Notes under the pieces: model-generated
Seen by the model: the letters and a program-made list of their open reading frames with translations, nothing else
What the model was told of the DNA's origin: nothing
Database searches by the model: none
Program-made: the position numbers and the translations under genes
In this document: positions 1 through 7,419 of the stretch, piece after piece
How positions within the stretch are numbered: position 1 is the first letter of the stretch
Layout of the letters: every line of letters begins with the position of its first letter
Assembly: GCA_019347775.1 (NCBI GenBank)
Contig: JAHWKP010000006.1
Span: forward strand, 1-21,114
Reading direction: 5' to 3'
Length of the DNA stretch: 21,114 bases
From: Actinomycetota bacterium
GTDB lineage: Bacteria > Actinomycetota > Acidimicrobiia > Acidimicrobiales > JAHWKP01

Positions 1-97
1 CTACGACGACCGCCAGGCCAGCCGTCAAGCCGGCAACTATTCCGTAACGGTCACCGAGTCGTGTCTTGACAGGCGCGAGCAAGTCCCCTGGAGCCAT
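1..97 (-). CDS. Partial CDS, probable ABC transporter permease N-terminus
   Basis: The first 32 codons of a gene that runs off the left edge. An ATG at 97 (minus strand) opens a frame bounded upstream by an in-frame TAG at 110-112. The visible peptide begins MAPGDLLAPVKTRLGDRYGI and then becomes hydrophobic (residues about 19-32), as at a first membrane helix. It lies 29 bases downstream of the substrate-binding lipoprotein stop codon on the same strand, so it is probably in that operon. Branched-chain amino acid transporter operons normally encode LivH/LivM-type permeases next to the binding protein, so a permease is the natural guess. The function rests on context plus one hydrophobic start; the coding call is firmer than the product name. 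Confidence 0.5.
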   Translation of the reverse strand, partial: MAPGDLLAPVKTRLGDRYGIVAGLTAGLAVVV

Positions 98-126
98 TGG
101 CCTGGCAGCCTATGTGAGCTGGTGGG

Positions 127-1635
127 TCAGAAGCCGGTTGCGAAGGATGCGATGGTCTTGAATCTCTGGTCCGCACAGTCGGCTTCGAGCAAGTGGGCCG
201 ATTGGGCGCCGAAGTGATTACCTGCCCCGGGCCGGTACTGCAGCTTTGGAAAGACGTTGGTCTCGAACGCTCGGCCGCTCTCCATCGTCTGCACGATGCT
301 CTGGCGGCTCATGCCCGCGCCCGCGGCGTTGAAGATCTGGTGGACGCTCTTGTTCAGGCCCCACAGGGCGATGCCGAAGTCATCGGGCTCCGCCCCGGTC
401 TGAGCTCGATAGGCCGGCCGGTAGGCGGGGTCGAGCCGGTCGATGATGTCGAGCTGCGGGAAGGGTGACAGGAACTTCGCTCCGGCGATCGCCGGGCACC
501 CTGCTTGCGCCACGATGTTCAGACCGTTCGACAGTCCCGGACCGATCCAGGTGGGGTTGTAACCCTGACTGTTGGACTGCTGGGCCAGCGATATGAACGG
601 TGTGGGGGAGAAGAGCACGTAGACGACATCGGCTTCCGACGTCTGAAGCTCCCGGCTGATGGTCAGGATCTCCGACTGGCTGGGATTCTTGGAGATGAAC
701 TTGCTGTAGACGATCTCCAGCCCCTGCTGCCGGCCCAGGCCCTCGATGGAAGCCTTGGTCTCCCGGAAAGCAGGAGTGTCCTGGACGACGATGCCGAACT
801 TGTTGTTCTGGGTGACCTTCTTCGCCAATTGCGCCAACGGACGGTTCTGCTGGAGGTAGGTCTGCGACAGCGCGAAGTACCCGCGCAGCTTGTCCAGCTC
901 CACCTGGTTCACCCCCGCCGACAGGTAGGGCACCCCCACGCTGTTGGCGTACTTCGCACAGGCGGTGATCTGGTCTCCGCCGGCTGCACCGACGAGAAGG
1001 AAGACCTTGTCCTGTTCGACCATCTTCCGACAGACCCGCACCGCGGTCGTCGGGTTGAACTCGTCGTCTTCGAAGACCACGGTCACGTGCTTTCCGAAGA
1101 CCTCCTTGATGTGGTCCCAGTAAACGTTGACGCCCCGACGGAAGGATTCAGTCGGCACAGCCGCCGCGCCGGTGACCGGGGCGTGCAAGCCGATCTTGAT
1201 CTCCTTGTCGCCGATGCCAGTGCGGTCGCCGGCTGGAGCAGCTCCGCCGCCACCCCCGGTGCCGCCTCCGCCGGTAGTCCCACCGCCTCCTCCTGAGCCG
1301 CCGGTCCGGCCGCCACCGGTCGCACTACCGCCACCGGTCGCGCCCCCGCCACCGGTCGCGCCCCCGCCACCGGTGGCACCGCCTCCACCACCGCCGAGGC
1401 CGCCTTCGCCCCCGAGATCGTCACCGCCCTCGAAGTCGCCGCCGCCGTCGCCCAGGTCATCGAAGCCGCCGCCGCCGGCGCCCTCACCACCGAAGGCGCC
1501 TCCTTCTCCAGATGCGACGTTGGACACGTTGGGCTTCTGGCCACACGCGGCCGCTATCAGCGTCAGGAAGGCGAGGCATACGATGAGCCGGGACCGGCGG
1601 TTCGAGAAAGCGGTTCGTTCTGGTGAGTGGGTCAA
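127..1635 (-). CDS. Branched-chain amino acid-type ABC transporter substrate-binding lipoprotein with long Gly-rich linker
   Basis: A 502-residue extracytoplasmic solute-binding protein of the periplasmic-binding-protein type I (LivJ/Peripla_BP_6) class. The N-terminus has a basic stretch (RRSR), a hydrophobic core and a lipobox LIAAAC with Cys31 as the likely lipidated residue. Residues about 41-135 are almost wholly Gly with Ala/Thr/Asp, including a repeated TGGGGA motif. The folded domain starts near residue 145 (EIKIGLHAPVTG), followed by typical family stretches such as FEDDEFNPTTAVRVCRK and the VGVPYLSAGV region. It should bind an amino acid or similar small solute and deliver it to membrane permeases. 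The start is TTG, overlapping the upstream gene's TGA as TTGA (1632-1635), which suggests translational coupling. The true substrate cannot be read from sequence; family confidence is high. Confidence 0.88.
   Translation of the reverse strand: MTHSPERTAFSNRRSRLIVCLAFLTLIAAACGQKPNVSNVASGEGGAFGGEGAGGGGFDDLGDGGGDFEGGDDLGGEGGLGGGGGGATGGGGATGGGGATGGGSATGGGRTGGSGGGGGTTGGGGTGGGGGAAPAGDRTGIGDKEIKIGLHAPVTGAAAVPTESFRRGVNVYWDHIKEVFGKHVTVVFEDDEFNPTTAVRVCRKMVEQDKVFLLVGAAGGDQITACAKYANSVGVPYLSAGVNQVELDKLRGYFALSQTYLQQNRPLAQLAKKVTQNNKFGIVVQDTPAFRETKASIEGLGRQQGLEIVYSKFISKNPSQSEILTISRELQTSEADVVYVLFSPTPFISLAQQSNSQGYNPTWIGPGLSNGLNIVAQAGCPAIAGAKFLSPFPQLDIIDRLDPAYRPAYRAQTGAEPDDFGIALWGLNKSVHQIFNAAGAGMSRQSIVQTMESGRAFETNVFPKLQYRPGAGNHFGAQSAHLLEADCADQRFKTIASFATGF
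1310..1381 (-). repeat. Four tandem 18-bp units coding Gly-rich linker
   Basis: Four consecutive 18-base units start at 1310, 1328, 1346 and 1364 (plus-strand reading ccgccaccggtcgcgccc with minor changes). Each holds an ACCGGT palindrome and codes for six residues (TGGGGA-like) of the binding-protein linker. As an in-frame tandem repeat it can lengthen or shorten by slippage without breaking the reading frame. Confidence 0.85.
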
Positions 1636-2726
1636 GTCGCCTCCAGCGTGTGGGTTCGGGTGGCCCGACGGGCGGAAAGGGCTCGGGTGACGCCGCCGCG
1701 GCGGGTGACCGCTGCTTCAGCTGTCATCGGCCTACCGAGGGCGAGGCCGGCTACGACGAGAAGCGCCAGGAGTCCGAGGAACCCGAGTACGGCGATGAGG
1801 GGAATGTTGCCCATGATGTTGCCGACCTGCTCGCCGACACTCCGGCCCGCGGCCGTGGGCTGCGTCTCTTCTACGGGAGCGGGCTCAGCCGGTGGCTCGG
1901 GAACCGTCGCTTGACCGGTGGCGAAATCGCCCCCGGTTCCGGATCCGAACGAGTCGGTGCGGATGTCGTCACCGAAAGTCGTCGTTCCGCCGAAGTCGCC
2001 ACCGGAGTCGAACGATTGGCCGCCGACGGCGAAGGGGTCCTCGGGCTCGGAACCGCCGGTCGCCCGGAAGGTGAACTGAGGCGGCGTCTCCGATGCCAGC
2101 CCTGCCCAGGTCACTTGGAAGGTCGCGGGCGGGCCGCCGACGGGCATGAGCAACACACCGTGCTGGCCAAGGGTGCTCGTGGGCGAAAGGAGTTCCTGCC
2201 CGTAGGCCTTGAGATCGAACTTCCAGCGCCCTTCCTCGTCGCGCTCGCCCGGAGCGGACGCAAGCTCGCAGTTGGCTTCGGGCCGGCCGTTGAAGCGGGC
2301 GTTTTCGGCCTCGACCCAGAACGCCACGATCGGGCACGCCGTAATCGCCGCGACGGCCGAGCCGCTGTTGCTTGCGGCCGGGTCGGCGGACTCGGTGAGC
2401 GTCATGGTGAATTCCTCCACGGTCGCTCCCGGTAGCGCGTCCACGGTGATGCCTACCGCCGAGACCTTGTCGACCTCGCCCAGGCGCAGTGCGGAAGCGA
2501 AGTCCCCGGGTGGGACGCCGGTGGCCTGTTGGGGGACACCGGGAGTGACGCCGCCGAGCGGAGCGGCCGGCGTACCGCTTTCGATGCCCTGGAGGCTGTT
2601 CCACCACCCGGTCTTGTCCGCGGTGACTGCCTCGGAGCCCGTGGCTACCTGCGCGCCGGAGGGACTGAGTGGCGAGAGCACCAATATCGCGGCCAAGGCG
2701 ACGAGAACCACGACTCTTCTGCCCAT
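1632..2726 (-). CDS. Secreted protein of unknown function with C-terminal membrane anchor
   Basis: I do not recognise the family. The 364-residue product has a clear signal peptide (MGRRVVVLVALAAILVL..., probable cleavage after SGA near residue 25). An extracytoplasmic region of about 190 residues follows, rich in beta-prone segments and with two cysteines (C131, C153) that could form a disulfide. Then comes a low-complexity Gly/Pro/Glu-rich stalk (about 225-300), a single membrane helix (about 308-330) and a basic cytoplasmic tail. The topology is that of a type I cell-surface protein. It is the first gene of the unit and its TGA overlaps the TTG start of the binding lipoprotein, so an accessory role for the transporter or a surface partner of the lipoprotein is possible. 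That is context only. The ATG start at 2726 is supported by a TANNNT element 7 bases upstream. Confidence 0.75.
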   Translation of the reverse strand: MGRRVVVLVALAAILVLSPLSPSGAQVATGSEAVTADKTGWWNSLQGIESGTPAAPLGGVTPGVPQQATGVPPGDFASALRLGEVDKVSAVGITVDALPGATVEEFTMTLTESADPAASNSGSAVAAITACPIVAFWVEAENARFNGRPEANCELASAPGERDEEGRWKFDLKAYGQELLSPTSTLGQHGVLLMPVGGPPATFQVTWAGLASETPPQFTFRATGGSEPEDPFAVGGQSFDSGGDFGGTTTFGDDIRTDSFGSGTGGDFATGQATVPEPPAEPAPVEETQPTAAGRSVGEQVGNIMGNIPLIAVLGFLGLLALLVVAGLALGRPMTAEAAVTRRGGVTRALSARRATRTHTLEAT

Positions 2727-2733
2727 GGCAACG

Positions 2734-2739
2734 ACGCTA
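2734..2739 (-). promoter_or_regulatory. Putative -10 element (TAGCGT), leaderless start
   Basis: On the minus strand TAGCGT fits the TANNNT actinobacterial -10 pattern and ends 7 bases before the ATG at 2726. Transcription would then begin at or next to the start codon, and there is no Shine-Dalgarno sequence in between. No convincing -35 hexamer is visible. Confidence 0.45.
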
Positions 2740-2802
2740 CCGCAGGGTAAGTAAGTCCGGTTGGCGCGACTTAATTGCCGCTCGGTGTGGATCGGTTGGG
2801 CG

Positions 2803-2808
2803 TACTCT
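2803..2808 (+). promoter_or_regulatory. Putative -10 element (TACTCT), leaderless start
   Basis: TACTCT fits TANNNT and ends 7 bases before the ATG at 2816. The intervening cgacctc is not a ribosome binding site, so a leaderless mRNA is likely. No clear -35 element. Confidence 0.45.
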
Positions 2809-2815
2809 CGACCTC

Positions 2816-2914
2816 ATGGCAGGCAAGGTTCCTCAAAAACCCGAGCAGAAGAAGAAGGGCAAGTCCCTCAAAGAGAAGCGACAGGCCAAGCGGGACAAGA
2901 AGGCCGGCGGATAG
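2816..2914 (+). CDS. Small lysine-rich basic protein (32 aa)
   Basis: A 32-residue ORF, MAGKVPQKPEQKKKGKSLKE and onward to GG, with twelve lysines and two arginines, no hydrophobic segment and no cysteine. The composition suggests a nucleic-acid- or ribosome-associated, largely helical or disordered peptide. Short KSLKEKR-containing proteins of this kind occur in other actinobacteria as unannotated conserved hypotheticals (recollection, not a search). It is too short for most gene finders. Support comes from a TANNNT element 7 bases upstream of the ATG, the strongly biased coherent composition, and the neat fit between the divergent secreted-protein gene and the convergent DUF1015 gene, whose stop codon is 13 bases away. 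The function is unknown. Confidence 0.6.
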   Translation: MAGKVPQKPEQKKKGKSLKEKRQAKRDKKAGG

Positions 2915-2921
2915 ACGCCGG
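2904..2921. terminator. Possible hairpin between convergent genes
   Basis: CCGGCG (2904-2909) pairs with CGCCGG (2916-2921) around a 6-base loop that contains the stop codon of the small protein. It sits exactly where the small plus-strand gene meets the minus-strand DUF1015 gene. There is no U-tract on the plus side and only scattered T on the minus side, so terminator function is a weak inference. Confidence 0.3.
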
Positions 2922-2927
2922 ACCGGC

Positions 2928-4058
2928 TCAGCCGTCCAGGGAGCGGAAGACGAAGCCAGTAAGCGGCTTCGGCCAGAAGAACGTCGTCTTCGGCGGAAAC
3001 CGTTCGCCGGCCCTGGCCGCGCTGGCAATGACGTCGGCGGACACGGCGCGGCAGAGGATTCCAGCCGCCGCCTGCCCTGCCGAGACGGCCTCCCGCACGG
3101 CGGCGGCCTCATGGGGGTAGGTCAGTTCGTCGATCCCCAGACCGTCGAGGGCAATCTGAATTCGCTCGGCATCAGCATCGTGCGGGGCGGCCTGGCGGGT
3201 GGCAGGTAGAGCGCGCAGTCCGACTTCGCCGTTCGCGGTGACCACGACCACCTCCTGGTCCTCGTCTCGGGCTGGCTCGAACCACGGGCTGAGCCCCTCA
3301 GGTAGATCTACGCCAGCCCGAAGCGACCCGATCAGACGGTGAATCGGCCGAACCTGTAGCTCGTCCTCCGAGAGTTCCACCACAAGCGCCAGGACGCGCT
3401 CGGCCGCGGCGTCGTCGGGGTGCTCGCGCATGTAGTTGCGGGCCGTCTCCCAACGGTGGTGCCCGTCGGCAACGGACACCGGCGCGGCGGCGATTGCCCT
3501 GGTGATGCGATCGGCCGCCTCCGCCGGCACCATCCACATCTCGTGGAGGACCCCAGCGTCATCGGTGGCCGTGCCCACGGGATCGCCGGACGGCTTCCAG
3601 ATGGAACTGACGCCGGGCGCCAGTGACAGGGCCCAGATGGGCGACGTGTTCATACGGGTCGCCCGCAGGAGGTCGAGACGGTCCGACTTGGCCTTGGGCG
3701 TCGTCTGCTCGTGGGGCAGCAGCCCGTCTTCGTCGGTGACACCGAGCGCGCCGATGTAACCGAGAGTCGACCGAACGTCGCCGGGCCGAGACATGCGGTA
3801 GGCATAGACGTGGGGCTCGGAGTCGCGAGCGAGCACGGTCTCCTCCCGCCAGTCGTGGAACAGAGCGGCCGCTCCGGCGTACGGGTCTTCGCCGTCGCGG
3901 GAGACCGGCATCTCGACGTGGACGGCGTTATGAGGGCTGCGGGCGACCAGGCGGTCCCGCTCAGGGCCATCGATCACGTCGTAGGGCGGGCAGACCACGG
4001 CCGAGAGGTCCGCTCCAGCGGCGTATCGGAGTCCGTGAAACGGTTCGAACCGGGGCAC
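2928..4058 (-). CDS. DUF1015 family protein
   Basis: A 376-residue soluble protein of the widespread DUF1015 family, for which I know no settled biochemical function. Family marks are clear: RFEPFHGLRY at the start, CPPYDVID (23-30), HEQTTPKAKSDRL (116-128), the strongly conserved ADGHHRWETA (198-207), and the C-terminal PPKTTFFWPKPLTG block near residues 355-368. The His/Asp-rich DGHHR motif suggests metal or phosphate chemistry, but that is inference. The frame is open much further upstream; I choose the GTG at 4058 because the peptide MPRFEPFHGLRY aligns with the family N-terminus. It lies 50 bases downstream of the rhomboid gene on the same strand, so the two may be cotranscribed. A weak TAGGAC 7 bases before the GTG could be a private promoter. 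Confidence 0.88.
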   Translation of the reverse strand: MPRFEPFHGLRYAAGADLSAVVCPPYDVIDGPERDRLVARSPHNAVHVEMPVSRDGEDPYAGAAALFHDWREETVLARDSEPHVYAYRMSRPGDVRSTLGYIGALGVTDEDGLLPHEQTTPKAKSDRLDLLRATRMNTSPIWALSLAPGVSSIWKPSGDPVGTATDDAGVLHEMWMVPAEAADRITRAIAAAPVSVADGHHRWETARNYMREHPDDAAAERVLALVVELSEDELQVRPIHRLIGSLRAGVDLPEGLSPWFEPARDEDQEVVVVTANGEVGLRALPATRQAAPHDADAERIQIALDGLGIDELTYPHEAAAVREAVSAGQAAAGILCRAVSADVIASAARAGERFPPKTTFFWPKPLTGFVFRSLDG

Positions 4059-4108
4059 GTCTCTGGTCCTATCACGGTAGTTATGACGTTCTGTCTGCCG
4101 ACGCTGAG

Positions 4109-4882
4109 CTAGTGGTAGGGCTTGAGCTCGTATTCGCTCTCCGGCTGGGCTCTGGCCTTCCACCACAGTCCTGCCGCGACCCCGAACACGAAGCCACCGA
4201 CGTGGGCCATCCAAGCAACCCCCGCGTCGGGTTGGACCAGGAATTGCGAGAAGAACCAGAAACCGAGCAGCCATTTGGCCGGGATCCTGATGAAGGTGAT
4301 GAAGAAGAAGATCACGAGCGTCCGAATGGGCACGTTCGGGAAGAGCACCAGATACGCGCCCATGACTCCGGCGATCGCCCCTGACGCGCCCACCACCGGA
4401 ACCGTCGACGACGGCTCGATCGCGATATGAGCCGCGGTCGCGGCCAGACCGGCGAGCAGATAGAAGATGAGGTACTGGAATTTTCCGCGGGTGTCTTCGA
4501 TGTTGTTGCCGAAGACCCAGAGGAAAAGCATGTTGCCACCGAGGTGCAGGAAGCCTCCATGCAGGAACATCGAGTAGAGGACGGCCAGCCACACGTTCTT
4601 GTCCGGGAACACGGGCGGGCTGTCGGGGTCCGAGGTGCACGCGGTGGCGTCGCCCTCCTGCAGGGTCTCGACCACTTCTTCCGTGGCAAGCGGGCGTCCC
4701 CGGGTCAGCTCGCAGGGGATTGCGGCCGTCTGGAAGTTGAACTCTGCCTGGGCACCGAGCTCTTCTGGACTGCTGCCGCCGCCTGGCTGGAGTAAGAGAA
4801 AAACGCCGATACAGGCGGCGATCAGCAGGATGGTGACGACCGGCGGACTTTCGGTCGGATTCTCGTCCCTGATCGGCAGCAC
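4109..4882 (-). CDS. Rhomboid family intramembrane serine protease
   Basis: A 257-residue polytopic protein with the rhomboid fold. The catalytic serine is in GASGAIAG (Ser167) and the catalytic histidine in AHVGGFVFG (His227). The HGGFLHLGGNMLFLWVFGNN motif (108-127) supplies the conserved His/Asn of the second helix. It should cleave transmembrane substrates within or near the membrane; the substrate is unknown. A large extracytoplasmic loop (about 33-95) with two cysteines (C57, C82) separates the first helix from the core. The start is a GTG at 4882, supported by TAACTT ending 6 bases upstream on the minus strand. It is transcribed divergently from NAD kinase across a 22-base gap and leads into the DUF1015 gene. 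All expected catalytic residues are present. Confidence 0.92.
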   Translation of the reverse strand: MLPIRDENPTESPPVVTILLIAACIGVFLLLQPGGGSSPEELGAQAEFNFQTAAIPCELTRGRPLATEEVVETLQEGDATACTSDPDSPPVFPDKNVWLAVLYSMFLHGGFLHLGGNMLFLWVFGNNIEDTRGKFQYLIFYLLAGLAATAAHIAIEPSSTVPVVGASGAIAGVMGAYLVLFPNVPIRTLVIFFFITFIRIPAKWLLGFWFFSQFLVQPDAGVAWMAHVGGFVFGVAAGLWWKARAQPESEYELKPYH

Positions 4883-4888
4883 CCGGCG

Positions 4889-4898
4889 AAGTTACCGT
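4889..4898. promoter_or_regulatory. Bidirectional promoter with overlapping -10 elements
   Basis: Plus-strand TACCGT (4893-4898) and minus-strand TAACTT (4894-4889) both fit TANNNT and share the TA step at 4893-4894. Each ends exactly 6 bases from a start codon: ATG at 4905 for NAD kinase and GTG at 4882 for rhomboid. Both transcripts would be leaderless. A GCGACA 18 bases upstream of the minus -10 is a partial -35 match; none is seen for the plus direction. Confidence 0.5.
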
Positions 4899-4904
4899 TG
4901 CACC

Positions 4905-5759
4905 ATGAGCCGTGTCGCGCTGGTGATCCACCACGGCCGTCCGCGAGCCCGCGAACTGGCCTCCCAGGCCATCGAATGGCTGACCGCCCACGGCCACACG
5001 GCACAGGTCCCGAAGGCGGACGCGGAGGCGTGCGGCTTCGAGAAGTGGGCCGCCGACGAGGCGGAATTGGGTGACTCCGTCGATCTGGCTCTGAGCCTTG
5101 GCGGTGACGGCACCATGCTCCGGGCCGTGGACATGGTGGCTCCCGGCGGTGCCGCCGTTCTTGGGATCAACGTCGGTCGTCTGGGTTATCTGACCGAGGT
5201 TCAGCCCGACGACATGGAAGACGCGTTGTCGCGGGTAATGGCGGGAGAGCACGCGGTCGAGGAACGCATCGTGCTCGAGGTCGAGACCACGGTCGCTGGT
5301 GGAGATGCGGTCCGGAGGACCGCCCTGAATGAAGCGGTCGTCGAGAAGACCGCTTCGGGACAGACCGTCTCTCTGGCCGTCGACATCGATGACGCCTTCT
5401 TTACGAGTTACGTGGCTGACGGTCTCATCGTCGCTACCCCGACAGGCTCGACGGCGTACAACCTCTCAGTGCGCGGTCCGATTCTGTCGCCGGCGGTGGA
5501 GGCTCTCGTGCTCACGCCCGTCGCCCCGCACATGCTCTTTGACCGAAGCCTGGTTCTCCCCGCCTCGGCCACCGTTCGTATGACGGTGAGAGAACCTTCC
5601 ACCGCCACCCTCGTGATCGACGGGCACGCCGAAGCGGTTCTGAGCGGGGGCGACGCCATCGTCTGCCGGAGCGCGGGACACCCGGCCCGGCTCGTCACCT
5701 TCTCGGAGCGCGACTTCCACAGCCGGCTGAAGGCCAAGTTCGGCTTAGCTGACCGGTGA
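4905..5759 (+). CDS. nadK: NAD kinase
   Basis: A 284-residue ATP(or polyphosphate)-NAD kinase, which phosphorylates NAD to NADP. The family signature GGDGT is at 66-70 (Asp68), LNEAVVEK with the substrate-binding Asn-Glu at 142-143, and TPTGSTAY at 178-185. The length is normal for bacterial NAD kinases. The open frame extends upstream to 4599, but that part is antisense to the rhomboid gene; the ATG at 4905 gives MSRVALVIHHGRP, the expected first strand, and has a TANNNT element 6 bases upstream. It begins the nine-gene unit and is followed by recN after 4 bases. In Mycobacterium tuberculosis the rRNA methylase/hemolysin gene tlyA precedes the NAD kinase; it is absent here. Confidence 0.96.
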   Translation: MSRVALVIHHGRPRARELASQAIEWLTAHGHTAQVPKADAEACGFEKWAADEAELGDSVDLALSLGGDGTMLRAVDMVAPGGAAVLGINVGRLGYLTEVQPDDMEDALSRVMAGEHAVEERIVLEVETTVAGGDAVRRTALNEAVVEKTASGQTVSLAVDIDDAFFTSYVADGLIVATPTGSTAYNLSVRGPILSPAVEALVLTPVAPHMLFDRSLVLPASATVRMTVREPSTATLVIDGHAEAVLSGGDAIVCRSAGHPARLVTFSERDFHSRLKAKFGLADR

Positions 5760-5763
5760 AATC

Positions 5764-7419
5764 TTGATCACAGAGCTGCGGGTCAAGGACCTGGGTGTCA
5801 TCGACGAGCTCAGCCTGCAGTTCAGGCCGGGCCTGACTGCCGTGACGGGTGAGACCGGTGCCGGCAAGACGTTGGTCGTCGGCGCGATCGGGCTGTTGAC
5901 CGGAGCACGGGCCGACAACGGAGTGGTCCGAAGCGGGGCCGGCGAAGCTCGTGTCGACGGGAGGTTCGAGGGTGACTCTGGAACCGAGGTCGTGCTCGGT
6001 CGAGCCGTGCCCGGCTCAGGTCGCTCGCGGGCCTACGTCGACGGTGCCCCGGCCACGGTGGCATCGCTCGGAGCCGTAGCCGAGCAATTGATAGAGATGC
6101 ACGGCCAGCATGACCACCAGTCCCTGCTTACACCCGCGACGCAGCGCGAAGCCTTGGACACGTTCGGAACGATCTCGACTGACCGTGTACAGGGGGCAAA
6201 AGCCGCCGTGAGGCAACTCCAGGCCGAGCTCGCGGACCTGGGAGGAGATGTCCACGCTCGGGCCAGAGAGATCGATCTAGTGCGCCACCAGCTGGACGAG
6301 ATCGACGCGGCCGACATCGGCTCGATCGACGAGGAGGCCGAGCTCGAAGTCGAGGAGGATCTGCTGGCCGACGCGACGGCTCATCGAGAGGCGGCGTGGG
6401 CGGCGCGCCAAGCCCTGGGGGGCGACGGCGGCGCCGCGGACCACGCCGGGTCGGCGGTGGCCGCTCTGGCCGACCGCGCCCCGCTGGCTCACCTGCTGGA
6501 CCGAGCGCGGGCGGTCGCGGCGGACCTCGACGATCTTTCTCTCGAGGTCTCGCGTGTCGCCGAATCGCTCACCGACGACCCGGAGCGGCTGACCCAGGTC
6601 CAGGCTCGGCGCCAGCTGCTCAGGGAACTCCGGCGCAAGTATGGCGACACGCTTCAAGAAGTAATCGATTTCGCGTCGGAGTCACGCAGTCGACTTGCAT
6701 TTCTCGAAGGAGCAGCCGCCCGCAGTGCCGAGCTACAGGGCGAACTGGAGATCGCGCGCGACGAACTTGTCGCTGCGCTCGACGAGCTGAGCGCGGCTCG
6801 CCGCGAGGTGGCCGGGCCGCTGGCGGCGGCCGTCCAGGCGGCACTGCGCGAGCTGGCCATGCCCCGGGCCGAATTTCGCGTAGAGGTCGACGGCTCAGGA
6901 GGCGCGGACGTGGCCTACCTGCTGGCCGCCAATCCCGGCGATGAGCCGCGGCCCCTCGCCAAGGTGGCCTCGGGCGGCGAGTTGTCGAGAACAATGCTCG
7001 CGCTACGCCTCGTCCTCGTCGGAGCCGCGTCCGCGCCCACCGGTGCTCGTAACGGAGAGGCGGCAGCGGCGTCGAAGACCTTGGTCTTCGACGAGGTGGA
7101 CGCCGGGATCGGCGGGCAGGCGGCAATAGCGGTCGGTCGGGCTCTCGCCGCTGTGGCCAAGACCCATCAAGTGCTGGTCGTCACCCATCTGCCTCAGGTC
7201 GCCGCATTCGCGGATCACCAGGTGGCGGTGACGAAGGTCGACGAAGGCGACCGCGCGACGACTACCGCTTATTTGGTCGAGGGGGCTGACCGAGTCGTGG
7301 AATTGTCGCGGATGCTCTCAGGTCAGCCGGCGAGCGAGTCAGCGCGGGACCACGCGGCCGAACTCCTCCAGACGGCGGCCGCCGAGCGGGCCAGTCTGAG
7401 TCCAGAGACCCGCTCTTGA
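5764..7419 (+). CDS. recN: DNA repair protein RecN
   Basis: A 551-residue SMC-like ATPase of double-strand-break repair. The Walker A motif GETGAGKT is at residues 29-36. A central helical coiled-coil region runs from about 150 to 370, the ABC signature is in LAKVASGGELSR, Walker B is KTLVFDEVDAGIGG, and the switch region reads VVTHLPQVAAFADHQ. Both ATPase halves and the coiled coil are intact and the length is typical. The start is a TTG at 5764 (MITELRVKDLGVIDEL, the canonical RecN opening); an in-frame stop at 5746 rules out a long extension. A GGTGA just upstream could be a weak ribosome binding site, partly in the NAD kinase stop codon. The stop overlaps the steA start as TTGA. Confidence 0.96.
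   Translation: MITELRVKDLGVIDELSLQFRPGLTAVTGETGAGKTLVVGAIGLLTGARADNGVVRSGAGEARVDGRFEGDSGTEVVLGRAVPGSGRSRAYVDGAPATVASLGAVAEQLIEMHGQHDHQSLLTPATQREALDTFGTISTDRVQGAKAAVRQLQAELADLGGDVHARAREIDLVRHQLDEIDAADIGSIDEEAELEVEEDLLADATAHREAAWAARQALGGDGGAADHAGSAVAALADRAPLAHLLDRARAVAADLDDLSLEVSRVAESLTDDPERLTQVQARRQLLRELRRKYGDTLQEVIDFASESRSRLAFLEGAAARSAELQGELEIARDELVAALDELSAARREVAGPLAAAVQAALRELAMPRAEFRVEVDGSGGADVAYLLAANPGDEPRPLAKVASGGELSRTMLALRLVLVGAASAPTGARNGEAAAASKTLVFDEVDAGIGGQAAIAVGRALAAVAKTHQVLVVTHLPQVAAFADHQVAVTKVDEGDRATTTAYLVEGADRVVELSRMLSGQPASESARDHAAELLQTAAAERASLSPETRS

Noticed and set aside
1127..1690. Plus-strand proline-rich ORF
   Set aside because: It is the antisense shadow of the Gly-rich linker of the binding lipoprotein; GGN codons read as CCN on the other strand, and it has no family features.
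4599..4904. N-terminal extension of NAD kinase
   Set aside because: Antisense to the rhomboid catalytic region and unlike NAD kinase N-termini; the ATG at 4905 fits the family and the promoter.
4059..5252. Long N-terminal extension of the DUF1015 reading frame (774-aa version)
   Set aside because: The extension runs antisense through NAD kinase and out of frame through rhomboid; the conserved family start is at GTG 4058.
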